Source: HGM04593 sp045592125
GTDB lineage: Bacteria > Bacteroidota > Bacteroidia > Bacteroidales > Bacteroidaceae
Direction of reading: 5' to 3'
NCBI GenBank assembly: GCA_045592125.1
Contig: JAZNUE010000060.1
Location: 1 to 14,610 of the forward strand
Length of the DNA: 14,610 nt
A program made the translations under genes and the position numbers. The notes under the pieces are model-generated. The model was given only the letters and a program-made list of their open reading frames with translations, made no database searches and was not told the origin of the DNA. Of this stretch, positions 1 to 7,770 are shown piece by piece (positions within the stretch are counted from its first letter, which is position 1; the number at the start of each line of letters is the position of its first letter).

Positions 1-279
1 TGAATTTTCAAATCGACGACACCGCCAGCAATTAGTCGTGCGCAGCACCGATGAAATTGGTGCCGCACGGGTTGCGGTAAAGGCGGTGTTGACAACAAAA
101 AAGAGGTCGACTGGAATTTCCGTGTGCCGGGACCTTTTGCATACTTTTCAGTCATGAAAAGTATGTGATAGAACGACAACAAGAAGAATAAACGACAACA
201 GATTAAGGGTAAAACAAACCAAGGAATAATAGTTTTATTTAGTTGAGTTATTTCGTCCACACGAAATTTCTACTGAGCC
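1..279. other. Left-edge region without a convincing gene; several hairpins
   Basis: No convincing gene is visible. A plus-strand frame enters from the left edge and stops at 33-35 (its last residues read NFQIDDTASN), so the tail of an upstream rightward gene is possible but cannot be proved from eleven codons. Hairpins: 38-68 (GTGCG, bulged CA, GCACC pairing with GGTGC CGCAC, 9-nt loop), 140-165 (separate entry) and 250-267 (ATTTCGT/ACGAAAT, 4-nt loop). The 38-68 hairpin sits 3 nt after the putative stop, as a terminator would, but no T-run follows. The direct repeat AACGACAACA occurs at 172-181 and 191-200. I see no clear TAnnTTTG promoter. Confidence 0.5.
140..165. repeat. Perfect inverted repeat, 11-bp arms, 4-nt loop
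   Basis: CATACTTTTCA (140-150) and TGAAAAGTATG (155-165) are perfect reverse complements around the loop GTCA. Neither strand has a T-run directly after the stem, so a canonical intrinsic terminator is unlikely. It could be an operator for a dimeric regulator or a hairpin in a transcript. The function is unknown. Confidence 0.6.
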
Positions 280-323
280 AATAAAACAAATGCGATGGGC
301 TAGCCCATCGCATTTGTTTTATT
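280..323. terminator. Perfect 44-bp palindrome, terminator of the receptor/lipoprotein operon
   Basis: The arms 280-300 and 303-323 are exact reverse complements, 21 bp each, around a central TA that is itself palindromic, so all 44 bp are symmetric. The core is GCGATGGGC-TA-GCCCATCGC with AT-rich flanks ending in TTTTATT on both strands. It lies 21 bp past the stop of the leftward lipoprotein gene, where a rho-independent terminator is expected. The A-rich/U-rich arm ends make it work in either direction, so it may also stop a rightward transcript from beyond the left edge. Confidence 0.85.
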
Positions 324-344
324 TTATCGGCATTTTTTACATGC

Positions 345-2942
345 TTATTTTGTCGCGCTTGAAACGACAACGTTCTTTATTTCCCAAGTACTTGAGTTTG
401 CTGTTGTTGACATATACTTGAATGCAACGACAACTGCAGACTTACCCATTACTGAACCCGGTAGTGCAATCTCTCCTGTGTTGTGGAATGTCCAGTTATT
501 GTTGTTCACTGCACCAAAGTCAACCTCAACCCACTCTGTGGTTGTTACATCGCCTGTGTAGTTGTTTGTTACAAGCAGTTTGTGGTTTGCAGCGGCTGCA
601 TTTACATCTCCCTTATTTATTACATAATCAAAGGCAATGTTTGCTGCTGTCTCGCCAGCGAGGTTCATTGCCGGTGAAATCAACCAACTTTCAGCATCCT
701 GGCTTGCACCGTTTGAGTAACCTGAAGCCTTTGCACCATAATTGGCTGCAAATACCCATGGGAAATTGCCTACAACTTCCTGAGTCTTGAATGAACCGAG
801 GTCTGTAGCGAATGTCTCGTTAAGGTATTCGCCTGCGGCAGGAGTCTCGGGTTCTTCCTCATCACCGCCTTCCTCATTGCCGCCGCCTGAGACTGAACCG
901 TCGGTTGTTGTCAATGAAGCGTCGTCGACAAGGAATGAAGCGCCGTTGCCAGTCTTGTTGTTCATTACAATAAGCGCAACCTCTGTCTGTTCGGTGAGTG
1001 TGAACTCATATACTCTTGGAGTCCACTCGGCAGGCGCTGCAGAAGCTGAGGCTGTCTCGTATGTGTATTGTCCAGCAACACCGTTTGCAATGGTTACATA
1101 GCCTAGGCGGCAGTGACCTGCGTCATCGCCATTGGCCTTTACATATACGCTGAATGTGTATGTGCCGGCAGCGAGGACATAGCTCTGTGATGCAAATCGT
1201 TTGTTGCCCTTTGTGTCACCGCTTACGATTACAGAGTAGTTTCCGCTGTGTGCGTCGGTGCCTTGCGCTATTGTTGCATTTGAAGTCTTGAGTGTTGCCC
1301 AGCTGACAGGATTGCTGTTGCTCCAGTCCTCGAAACTGCCGTTTGTGAGCAGGTTGTCGCCGCTTGGTACAACCGGTGTATCGGGGGTATCTGGTGTGTC
1401 AGGAGTATCTGGTGTCTCTCCTGTTGCTGCGCCATGGGCAACAACGAAGTTTCTTACTTCCCATGTGGCTGCCTTTTCTTCAGTTCCTGTATAGCAGAGA
1501 GCAAAAGTTACTGCATTCTTGCCAAGGAACTCTGCTGGAACGGCCACGTTTGCCTTGTAGAATGTATTCCAGTCTGTTTTCCCATCAGCGGTCTTGCCAC
1601 CAGGTGTCGCGCCATAAGGAATATTTGTCCATGTTGCGGTTGCCGCATCTCCTGCGTAATCAGCGCATACTAGCAACTGATGGTTCTCGGCAATCGTATT
1701 GTTCAATGCATACTGGATAATGTATTCAAATGCAACGTAGGCCTCGGTCTCGTTTGTAAAGTCAACTGCTGGTGAGATAAGCCAGCTTACAGCAGCATTG
1801 TTGGTCTTTGCGTCGCTTTCGTATGATGTAGCCTTTGCGGTGCTGAAGTCAATTATCCAAGGATAGTTGCCCACGGTCTCCTGTGTTGTGAATGCACCGA
1901 AGCTTGTTGCGAATGATTCGCTGATGTAGGCGTCGGCTGGTGTTTCGGGTTCCTCGGGAGTAACGCCCTCAATCTCGTACTTTGTTACAGTCTTGAGGCC
2001 TGGAACGCCGAAGTACTTCTCAAGGCTTCCTGTGAGGGTTACCATCTTCTTGTAGTTGCATGGATTGTCAACGAGGTTCAATGCGTTGCGCACTGCGCCG
2101 CTTGGCAGTTGTACAGGCATGCAGTTGGCATGGTCGGTCTCGTCGGCATTGTCGGCAATAAGGATATTGGTCTTTGACTCCGCTGTTCCGCTGAAACGGC
2201 AGCCGTCGGTATATACCTGGCCGTCAACAGTACCTACAATATAGCCCTTGATGATTGCAGGGGTAGCAACGCCTGTGAACGCCTCAAGCGCCTCGGCAAC
2301 TGTGTATTCCTGTGCATCCTCGGGCTGCTCGGGCTCAGCAGCGGTGCCGTGCGCAACCTTGAAGTTCTTTACCTCCCATGTGCCGGCCTTTGTTGTGGCT
2401 GTGTAACGGAGTGCAAAAACAATGCCGTTCTTGCCAAGGAAATCGGCGGGGACTGCAACGTTTGCCTTGTAGAATGTCGCCCAGTCGCTGCCCTCGACTG
2501 CACCGTAAGGAAGGTCGGTCCATGTTGCGGCTGCGGGGTCGCCTGCATAGTTGGCGCTCACGAGCAGCTGGTGGTTCTTGGCAACCTTGCCGCTCTCGGA
2601 GTAGCGGATGATGTAGTCGAATGAAACGTAGGCCTCGGTCTCGCCTGTGAAGTCAACGGGTTCTGCAATGAGCCAGCTTGTAGCAGCCTCGTTCTTGCCG
2701 TCGACATAAGATGTTGCCTTTGCTGTGCTGTAGTCAATTACCCAAGGATAGCTGCCTACGGTCTCAACAGGTGTGAATACACCGAAGTCCGACTTGAAGG
2801 TCTCGTTAATGTAGACGCCTTCTTCGGTTGTGCCGCCATTGCCGCCTTCTGTGGGGAAGTCGTATGGCGATTCAGGAATGTCCGTACACGCATTGAATGC
2901 GAACAGGGCCATTGCTGCCAGAAATAGATTCTTGATTTTCAT
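345..2942 (-). CDS. Large multidomain surface lipoprotein: three choice-of-anchor J-like repeats, a DUF6359 domain and a carbohydrate-binding-like module
   Basis: This 865-residue protein is probably exported and lipid-anchored. A hydrophobic leader ends in a lipobox (FNAC) with acceptor Cys19, followed by a Gly/Thr/Glu-rich tether. Three homologous beta-rich domains of choice-of-anchor J type span about 43-200, 338-505 and 705-865. Each has a Y(I/L)(N/S)E(S/T)F start, a VG(N/S)(Y/F)PW motif, SWLI, F(D/E)Y(I/V)I, NH(Q/K)LLV and TWE(V/I)(K/R)N near the end. Between copies 1 and 2, about 212-325, is a DUF6359-like OB-type domain with LIADNADETD and LEKYFGVPGLK. Between copies 2 and 3, about 529-680, is a galactose-binding/CBM-like jelly roll that starts NLLTNGSFEDW and ends FLVDDASL. 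Linkers are DTP repeats (509-523) and an acidic Gly/Glu stretch (686-704). It is the last gene of the operon, 22 bp after the DUF5689 gene. A surface ligand-binding partner of the receptor is inferred; the ligand is unknown and no catalytic motif is seen. Confidence 0.85.
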   Translation of the reverse strand: MKIKNLFLAAMALFAFNACTDIPESPYDFPTEGGNGGTTEEGVYINETFKSDFGVFTPVETVGSYPWVIDYSTAKATSYVDGKNEAATSWLIAEPVDFTGETEAYVSFDYIIRYSESGKVAKNHQLLVSANYAGDPAAATWTDLPYGAVEGSDWATFYKANVAVPADFLGKNGIVFALRYTATTKAGTWEVKNFKVAHGTAAEPEQPEDAQEYTVAEALEAFTGVATPAIIKGYIVGTVDGQVYTDGCRFSGTAESKTNILIADNADETDHANCMPVQLPSGAVRNALNLVDNPCNYKKMVTLTGSLEKYFGVPGLKTVTKYEIEGVTPEEPETPADAYISESFATSFGAFTTQETVGNYPWIIDFSTAKATSYESDAKTNNAAVSWLISPAVDFTNETEAYVAFEYIIQYALNNTIAENHQLLVCADYAGDAATATWTNIPYGATPGGKTADGKTDWNTFYKANVAVPAEFLGKNAVTFALCYTGTEEKAATWEVRNFVVAHGAATGETPDTPDTPDTPDTPVVPSGDNLLTNGSFEDWSNSNPVSWATLKTSNATIAQGTDAHSGNYSVIVSGDTKGNKRFASQSYVLAAGTYTFSVYVKANGDDAGHCRLGYVTIANGVAGQYTYETASASAAPAEWTPRVYEFTLTEQTEVALIVMNNKTGNGASFLVDDASLTTTDGSVSGGGNEEGGDEEEPETPAAGEYLNETFATDLGSFKTQEVVGNFPWVFAANYGAKASGYSNGASQDAESWLISPAMNLAGETAANIAFDYVINKGDVNAAAANHKLLVTNNYTGDVTTTEWVEVDFGAVNNNNWTFHNTGEIALPGSVMGKSAVVVAFKYMSTTANSSTWEIKNVVVSSATK
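1374..1415 (-). repeat. In-frame 9-bp tandem repeats encoding a DTP linker
   Basis: A short run of imperfect 9-bp units encodes repeated Asp-Thr-Pro between the second anchor-J-like domain and the carbohydrate-binding-like module. Third-position differences between units show that it is not a freshly expanded array. Pro/Thr-rich segments like this are usually extended flexible spacers between surface domains, and unit number may vary between strains. Confidence 0.75.
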
Positions 2943-2964
2943 GGTTTATGCTTTTGTTTTGTTA

Positions 2965-3792
2965 TTATTCTGAAATCTGCTCGATGTCACTTGTTGAACT
3001 GATTACGAACTGCCAGTAGTCGTTGTAGCGTGTGAGTACGCCGTTGACGTTGAGCATGCCGCTGGGCATGGGCTCGTTGGCAAAGTCGGCATAGGTGCTC
3101 ATGCGCAGCACAAGATTGGTCTTGCCCATCTTTATGTGGCGCTCCACAACGTTGTTGTACTGGAGTTCCTCGGGTGCCCACAGCTCTGTGCCGTCGGCCT
3201 CGGTAATCCTTACATTCTCGAGGCGAACAAATTTGGCAAGCCTCTCCTTGTTCTCGTTTGTGAAGAATGTGTCGTCGATGGTCTCGGGAAGCAGTTCGGG
3301 CTGTGTCCTGTCGGGCGCGCCTATGATACGCACATGATTGCGGTAGACGCTCTTGTTCATGCGGCCTATCTTGCCTTCGTAGAGACCGCCCACCTGTGCC
3401 ATCTTGCCGTAGCCGCCAACATACAGTCCCTTACAGCTTATGCGCACGCGCTGGCCAACGGGTACCATTGCGTAGAGGCCTACATCGTTCACGCCGATGA
3501 TGATTGCGCCTGTAGAGTCGTTGATGATGAACTGCTTGTATACGTTGCCTGTAGCGTCGTCGGCAACGACAACGCCTTCAATAATGATGTCTTCGGTAAC
3601 CTCCTTGACACCGCTTGACGAGATTGTCGAGGCGTATTTCTCCTTCAGCTCGGCAATGGTGGTGTTCGCTTCGCCAATCTCGTTGTTGCCGAACGGGGGG
3701 ACCTTGAAGCTGGGCTCGTCGAACTCGTTCATGCACGATGTCACGGTAAAGAGTGACAGTGCCAGAATTGCTAGGTATTTTATTGCTTTCAT
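2965..3792 (-). CDS. DUF5689-domain lipoprotein
   Basis: This is a 275-residue predicted lipoprotein. A short basic N-terminus and hydrophobic core are followed by a lipobox ending at Cys20 (TVTSC). A DUF5689-like region covers about residues 44-270. It begins with TTIAELKEKY, continues through the strand-rich IIIEGVVVADDATGN and FIINDSTGAIII, and includes GQRVRISCKGLYVGGYGKMAQVGG, which has the look of an OB fold. DUF5689 proteins are frequent in Bacteroidota beside TonB-dependent receptors and secreted nucleases, but their biochemical role is not established. It is the middle gene of a tight leftward operon, with gaps of 20 bp to the receptor and 22 bp to the large lipoprotein. A surface accessory or ligand-binding role is inferred. 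No Shine-Dalgarno sequence is needed or seen, as is normal in this phylum. Confidence 0.88.
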   Translation of the reverse strand: MKAIKYLAILALSLFTVTSCMNEFDEPSFKVPPFGNNEIGEANTTIAELKEKYASTISSSGVKEVTEDIIIEGVVVADDATGNVYKQFIINDSTGAIIIGVNDVGLYAMVPVGQRVRISCKGLYVGGYGKMAQVGGLYEGKIGRMNKSVYRNHVRIIGAPDRTQPELLPETIDDTFFTNENKERLAKFVRLENVRITEADGTELWAPEELQYNNVVERHIKMGKTNLVLRMSTYADFANEPMPSGMLNVNGVLTRYNDYWQFVISSTSDIEQISE

Positions 3793-3812
3793 CTTATTAC
3801 TTCCTTTTTATA

Positions 3813-6443
3813 TTAGAAACGGAAACCAATGTTCAGGTATGCATTGAATGCATTGGCATAGTAGAGGAACGGGTTCTTTGAGAACTTGTAGGTGCGTGCC
3901 TCGCCGTCGGCGTAGCTGTCGCCGCGGTTCTGCTCGTAACCGCCTGTAATCATCTTCTGGTTGTTGAGGATGTTGTTCAGGTTCAGGTTAATGTTGAGCC
4001 TGTTGCCGCCTCTCAGGCTAATGCTCTTGCCAATAGATGCGTCTACCATGAAACCGCCCTTGCCCTTGAACTGTGAGGGGAGATTGAGCACTTCCTCGCC
4101 TGTTGTGGCGTCGATTGTGGGCTTGCCCGCTACGCTTTCAAGGCGTGCATACTTGGAGGCGTCGATGTAAATCCTGTCATAGTAGTTGACGTTGGCGCTA
4201 AGGTACCAGCCGCTCACGTTGTAGTCAACGCCAAGGCTGAGTGCTGTGAGCGGGGTGCCGTCGAGCTTCACCCCGTCCATATATACCTTGTCGTTCATCA
4301 CAACCTTCTCGTTCTCGCTGATGAGGAAACCGTTTACGTCTTTCCTGTATTCGGCGTTTCCTACCGAGGCAACAGCATTGAAAGAGAGTGACGAGGTGGC
4401 GTTGTACACGATTGCTGCCTCAAGGCCATAGTGTGTCTTGCTCACTCCGGTCATGGTGAGGTATGTGAACTGCGACTGGAGGTCGTTGTAGAATGCGTTC
4501 TGCTCCACGCAGTTGTTGAATAGGGTAGCATATCCGCTGACCTTTGCCGTGACAGGGCCTGCGCTAAGGCTGTACGAGAGCTCGGCATTGAGGATGTCCT
4601 CGTTCTCGAGGCCGCGTACAAAGTCGTTGCGCATGCGCGGGGCAATGAATGAGTTATAGGCGATTGGTGCGCGGTTCTCGTATCCGGCTCCGAATGACAG
4701 CATGTTGTATGCGTCGAACTTGAGGATGATACCGAACTTTGTGCCGCCGCCAAGGAACTTGGCTGTGCCGCTGCTGCCTTTTGAGAACTCCATCGCGCGT
4801 CCGTTGCGCATGTGCCCGTAGCGTTCCATTGTGGTACCCTCGAGGTGTGCGCCGGCAAAGATGTGGAAGATGTCCTTGTCGAAACGGTGCTGGTAGAAGA
4901 GGTTTGCCTTGTTCACGTAGAGGTCGTAGTCGTATCCGAAGACATCGCCCACGCCAATCTGGCGGTTGGGGTTGTCAACGTCGTTCTGCACGTAGTCGCT
5001 GTTTGGCCCGAAATCGCCTACAGAGAACTTGTCAATGTCGGTATACTTCTTTGAGCCAAGCAGGTCGCTCATGGTCTTGTAGTGCATGCCCTTTGTGCTT
5101 CCGAGCTGCAGGCCCAGGGTTCCTGTGTTGTACTGGTCGAAACTGATGTTGAGCGAAGAGCCGAGGTTGAGCGCAAGCTGGTCGTTGTGACGGCGCTCTA
5201 CATAGTAGAGGCACTCGCCGCCAATGGAATTTGCCTGGCTGTTGGCAAAGTACATGTAGTCCCAGTTGAGCTGGCGGTTGGCCTTGCTTTCCTTCCAGTA
5301 GCCGTAGCGTGTCATGAAGTCGGCAAGCTCGTCCTCTGTCGGGGTGTAATTGATGTCCCAGACGTCATAGGCGGCACTCGGCAGGTTCTGGTAGTAGTTG
5401 GGGCGCGGGTCGGCAGCGTTGCCGTTCCAGCCCAGGGCTGTTGTACTGTACATTGAGTACTTGCCGAAGAGCGACGTTGTGAGCTGCAGCCTGTCGCTAA
5501 TCTTGTAGTCCCATGTGATGAGGGCGGAGGGCTCGAACGAGTTCACTATGCGTGCGTTGCGCTTCTTGCCTTCCTGATAGCCCCAGTTGGGGTTGTAGTA
5601 GTGTGTGCCGGCCAGCCAGTATGCCTCTTCGGTAGCGGCGCCCTGCTGTGCGCGCTCAGTTGGAGAGCCCCATGTGGAGATAGAGATGCTGTGCCTGTCG
5701 CCAATCTTCTTCTCGGCCGCAAGGAAGTAGCCAAGAGAGTTGTAGAATGTTCCCTCGATTACGCCCTCATTTGCCCAGCGGTACGAAGCTGAGGCCGTGA
5801 ATGCCCATCCGTTCTGCATGAGGCCTGTGGAGCCTGTGTACATGAGGCGGGCAAGGTAGTTGCGGTTGCAGCCTACAAGCGACATCTTGTGTCCGGCTGC
5901 ATACTGGCTCGCGCGCATGTTTATGTTGCTGGCGCCGCCAACGGTGCTGAAGCCAAAGCGGTTGTGCTCAAGGAAAGTGGCGCCCTCCTTGTTGCGGGTA
6001 GCGTCGTTAAGGCCGCCAATCATGCCGTAGCTGAACTGGCCTCTCTCGGCGTCATTAATGAGAACGCCGTTGGCGTAGACGTTGTTGTACATTGACTCGT
6101 AGGCACGGATGCGGAAACGCATTGGGCTGAACAGGTAGCCTACCTCGGAAAGGAAGTAGTCGTCGTTTGACGATACCATTGCGGTTGTTCCTGCGTAGTC
6201 GTCATCGTCGCCGAGCTGTCCTTCGGAGAATGTGTACGACTCGTTGCCCTCGTCACCTAATGTAATGACGTTGCCGGCCGGTGCTGCCTCGCTTATGCGG
6301 AGCGTGTCGGCGTAGAGCATGCGTGCAGGCGGCTGCTTGGTCATGCCGTTCCTGGCTTGCGTAGCAGGCTGTTCCTGTGCATGGGCGCCTGCCATGCAGG
6401 CAAGGCATAGCAACAAAAATGCTGCGAACTTTGATTTGTTCAT
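3813..6443 (-). CDS. TonB-dependent outer-membrane receptor without the N-terminal carboxypeptidase-like domain
   Basis: The 876-residue protein carries a Sec signal peptide (about 1-22, cleavage after AHA). A short linker with an acidic run (DDDD at 79-82) leads to a plug-like domain at about 90-185. The plug contains YLFSPMRFRIRAYES, VYANGVLINDAERG and GGLNDATRNKE, which resemble plug consensus elements (R(I/V)RG-Y, NGxxMND, G-GLND) of a Bacteroidota receptor group often found with DUF5689 lipoproteins. From about 186 to the end are alternating aromatic beta strands of a 22-stranded barrel, closing with aromatic-ending GFRF. The usual N-terminal carboxypeptidase-regulatory-like domain is absent, and I find no sure TonB box. 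It is the first gene of the operon, with its own promoter and a roughly 75-nt leader. Uptake of a bound ligand across the outer membrane is the family role; the substrate is unknown. It is not a canonical SusC and no SusD follows. Confidence 0.88.
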   Translation of the reverse strand: MNKSKFAAFLLLCLACMAGAHAQEQPATQARNGMTKQPPARMLYADTLRISEAAPAGNVITLGDEGNESYTFSEGQLGDDDDYAGTTAMVSSNDDYFLSEVGYLFSPMRFRIRAYESMYNNVYANGVLINDAERGQFSYGMIGGLNDATRNKEGATFLEHNRFGFSTVGGASNINMRASQYAAGHKMSLVGCNRNYLARLMYTGSTGLMQNGWAFTASASYRWANEGVIEGTFYNSLGYFLAAEKKIGDRHSISISTWGSPTERAQQGAATEEAYWLAGTHYYNPNWGYQEGKKRNARIVNSFEPSALITWDYKISDRLQLTTSLFGKYSMYSTTALGWNGNAADPRPNYYQNLPSAAYDVWDINYTPTEDELADFMTRYGYWKESKANRQLNWDYMYFANSQANSIGGECLYYVERRHNDQLALNLGSSLNISFDQYNTGTLGLQLGSTKGMHYKTMSDLLGSKKYTDIDKFSVGDFGPNSDYVQNDVDNPNRQIGVGDVFGYDYDLYVNKANLFYQHRFDKDIFHIFAGAHLEGTTMERYGHMRNGRAMEFSKGSSGTAKFLGGGTKFGIILKFDAYNMLSFGAGYENRAPIAYNSFIAPRMRNDFVRGLENEDILNAELSYSLSAGPVTAKVSGYATLFNNCVEQNAFYNDLQSQFTYLTMTGVSKTHYGLEAAIVYNATSSLSFNAVASVGNAEYRKDVNGFLISENEKVVMNDKVYMDGVKLDGTPLTALSLGVDYNVSGWYLSANVNYYDRIYIDASKYARLESVAGKPTIDATTGEEVLNLPSQFKGKGGFMVDASIGKSISLRGGNRLNINLNLNNILNNQKMITGGYEQNRGDSYADGEARTYKFSKNPFLYYANAFNAYLNIGFRF

Positions 6444-6520
6444 GATGGTTTATAATAATTTAGTAGTTAAATGCAGCTATACTCCGGCAGCAGTTTCCTT
6501 TTGGGAAGTCCCTCCTGCCA
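6444..6520 (-). promoter_or_regulatory. Structured 5' leader of the receptor operon
   Basis: The predicted transcript has a leader of about 75 nt. It can fold: GGCAG near its 5' end pairs with CTGCC further on, enclosing a small TTCC/GGAA hairpin with loop CAAAA. The start-proximal 40 nt are A/T-rich and unstructured, as is usual for Bacteroidota translation starts. I found no match to a cobalamin, TPP or other riboswitch core that I know, so the fold may be incidental. Confidence 0.3.
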
Positions 6521-6525
6521 ATCTA

Positions 6526-6556
6526 CAAAGTTAAATAAAAGTATAAATATGTGAAA
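6526..6556 (-). promoter_or_regulatory. Bacteroidales-type promoter for the receptor operon
   Basis: On the minus strand, a -7 element TAACTTTG (6526-6533) matches the Bacteroidota TAnnTTTG consensus exactly. Nineteen bases upstream is TTTC (6553-6556), a one-mismatch -33 TTTG. The predicted start is near 6519-6521, just downstream of the hairpin that closes ilvC, so the operon appears independently transcribed. Confidence 0.7.
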
Positions 6557-6571
6557 GAGATATGTCCTTTT

Positions 6572-6621
6572 TAACACAGCGGCCGCCTGCAAGGCTATAC
6601 TTGCAGGCGGCCGCTGTGTTA
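6572..6621. terminator. 22-bp GC-rich hairpin behind ilvC
   Basis: The arms 6572-6593 and 6600-6621 are perfect 22-bp reverse complements around the 6-nt loop GCTATA. The stem has the core GCGGCCGCCTGCAAG and begins 14 nt past the ilvC stop. Position fits a terminator, yet in the ilvC transcript the stem is followed by an A-run, not a U-run. So either it ends transcription with factor help or it caps and stabilises the mRNA 3' end. It also insulates the receptor operon promoter just downstream. Confidence 0.6.
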
Positions 6622-6635
6622 GGAATCTGCCTTTA

Positions 6636-7682
6636 TCAGTTGTTCTCGGGGCGGAGCTTGCGCACTACGGCGCCGGCCTGCCACATTTCGGTCTCGCGCA
6701 TCTCGCGAAGCTCCTCCTCCAGTTTCTGGCGGTAGTCGGGCTGCGAGTTGGTGTCAATGCTGCGCTGTGCCTCGTTGCCTGCAGCAACCTCGGCATAGAG
6801 CTCGTCAAAGACAGGCATTGTGGCGTCGCGGAACTTCTTCCACCAGTCGAGCGCGCCGCGCTGCGCTGTTGTAGAGCAGTTTGCATACATCCAGTCCATG
6901 CCGTTTTCCGAAATGAGGGGCATGAGGCTCTGTGAGAGTTCCTCAACAGTCTCGTTGAAGGCCTCGGAAGGGGTGTGCCCGTTCTTGCGAAGAACCTCGT
7001 ACTGTGCAGCGAAGATACCCTGGATGGCGCCCATGAGCGTGCCGCGCTCGCCTGTCAGGTCGGAATATACCTCGCGCTTGAAAGTTGTCTCGAACAGGTA
7101 GCCTGAACCCACGCCAATGCCAAGTGCTATTACGCGGTCCCATGCACGGCCTGTTGCGTCCTGGAAGATTGCGTAGCTTGAGTTAAGGCCGCGGCCCTGA
7201 AGGAACATGCGGCGCAGCGATGTGCCTGAACCCTTGGGCGCAACGAGGATGACGTCGACGTCGGCAGGAGGGATAATGCCTGTGCGCTCCTTGTATGTGA
7301 TTCCGAAACCGTGAGAGAAGTAGAGTGCCTTGCCTGCTGTGAGGTGCTTCTTCACTGTGGGCCATACGGCAATCTGCCCTGCGTCGGAGAGCAGGTACTC
7401 AATGATGGTTGCCTTCTCGCATGCCTCCTCTATCTCGAACAGGCTTTCGCCCGGTACCCAGCCGTCGGCTACTGCCTTGTCCCAGCTCTTTGAACCCTTG
7501 CGCTGGCCAACAATCACGTTGAAACCGTTGTCGCGAAGGTTGAGCGACTGGCCTGGACCCTGTACGCCATATCCTATAACTGCAATTGTCTCGTCCTTCA
7601 ATGTCTCCAGGGCCTTTGCCAATGGATACTCTTCACGTGTCACGACGTTCTCGATGACGCCGCCAAAATTCATCTGTGCCAT
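6636..7682 (-). CDS. ilvC: Ketol-acid reductoisomerase (NADP+)
   Basis: Catalyses the Mg2+- and NADPH-dependent alkyl migration and reduction of acetolactate or acetohydroxybutyrate, the second common step of valine, isoleucine and leucine synthesis, in the cytoplasm. At 348 residues it fits class I length. The N-terminal Rossmann domain shows GYGVQG (37-42). The following GQRKGSKSW loop (59-67), rich in Arg, Lys and Ser, suits NADPH. The C-terminal knotted domain keeps the metal-ligand candidates Asp208 and Glu212 (SDLTGE), Glu244 and Glu248, and Ser270 in the substrate-binding CSTTA. Some canonical blocks are altered in the way I recall from Bacteroidota orthologues: SHGFGI where most have HGFN, and APKGSGTS where most have PKGPGH. 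No other ilv gene is adjacent, which is unusual because ilvC often sits with ilvD, ilvB and ilvN. It has its own promoter and a hairpin after the stop, so it is probably monocistronic. Confidence 0.97.
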   Translation of the reverse strand: MAQMNFGGVIENVVTREEYPLAKALETLKDETIAVIGYGVQGPGQSLNLRDNGFNVIVGQRKGSKSWDKAVADGWVPGESLFEIEEACEKATIIEYLLSDAGQIAVWPTVKKHLTAGKALYFSHGFGITYKERTGIIPPADVDVILVAPKGSGTSLRRMFLQGRGLNSSYAIFQDATGRAWDRVIALGIGVGSGYLFETTFKREVYSDLTGERGTLMGAIQGIFAAQYEVLRKNGHTPSEAFNETVEELSQSLMPLISENGMDWMYANCSTTAQRGALDWWKKFRDATMPVFDELYAEVAAGNEAQRSIDTNSQPDYRQKLEEELREMRETEMWQAGAVVRKLRPENN

Positions 7683-7738
7683 TATTGTATTATTTTTAGC
7701 TGTTATTCCTTATTTATATATGCAACACATTTGGAGCG

Positions 7739-7770
7739 CGAAAGTAATAGTAAAAATTGATAAAATCAAA
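7739..7770 (-). promoter_or_regulatory. Probable promoter of ilvC
   Basis: On the minus strand, a -33 TTTG (7767-7770) is followed after 20 bases by TACTTTCG (7739-7746), a one-mismatch version of TAnnTTTG. The predicted start near 7732 gives a leader of about 50 nt before the ATG at 7682. No leader peptide rich in branched-chain residues and no attenuator hairpin is evident. Confidence 0.55.

Noticed and set aside
1..155. Minus-strand frame from an ATG at 155 to the left edge
   Set aside because: It starts inside a perfect hairpin, has no recognisable motif, and its composition is not distinct. The plus strand offers an equally weak frame ending at 35.
3136..3618. 160-codon plus-strand frame opposite the DUF5689 gene
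   Set aside because: It is fully antisense to a well-supported lipoprotein with a signal sequence and conserved domain.
6444..6520. Cobalamin or other known riboswitch before the receptor
   Set aside because: The leader of about 75 nt is too short and lacks the B12-box and other known conserved cores.
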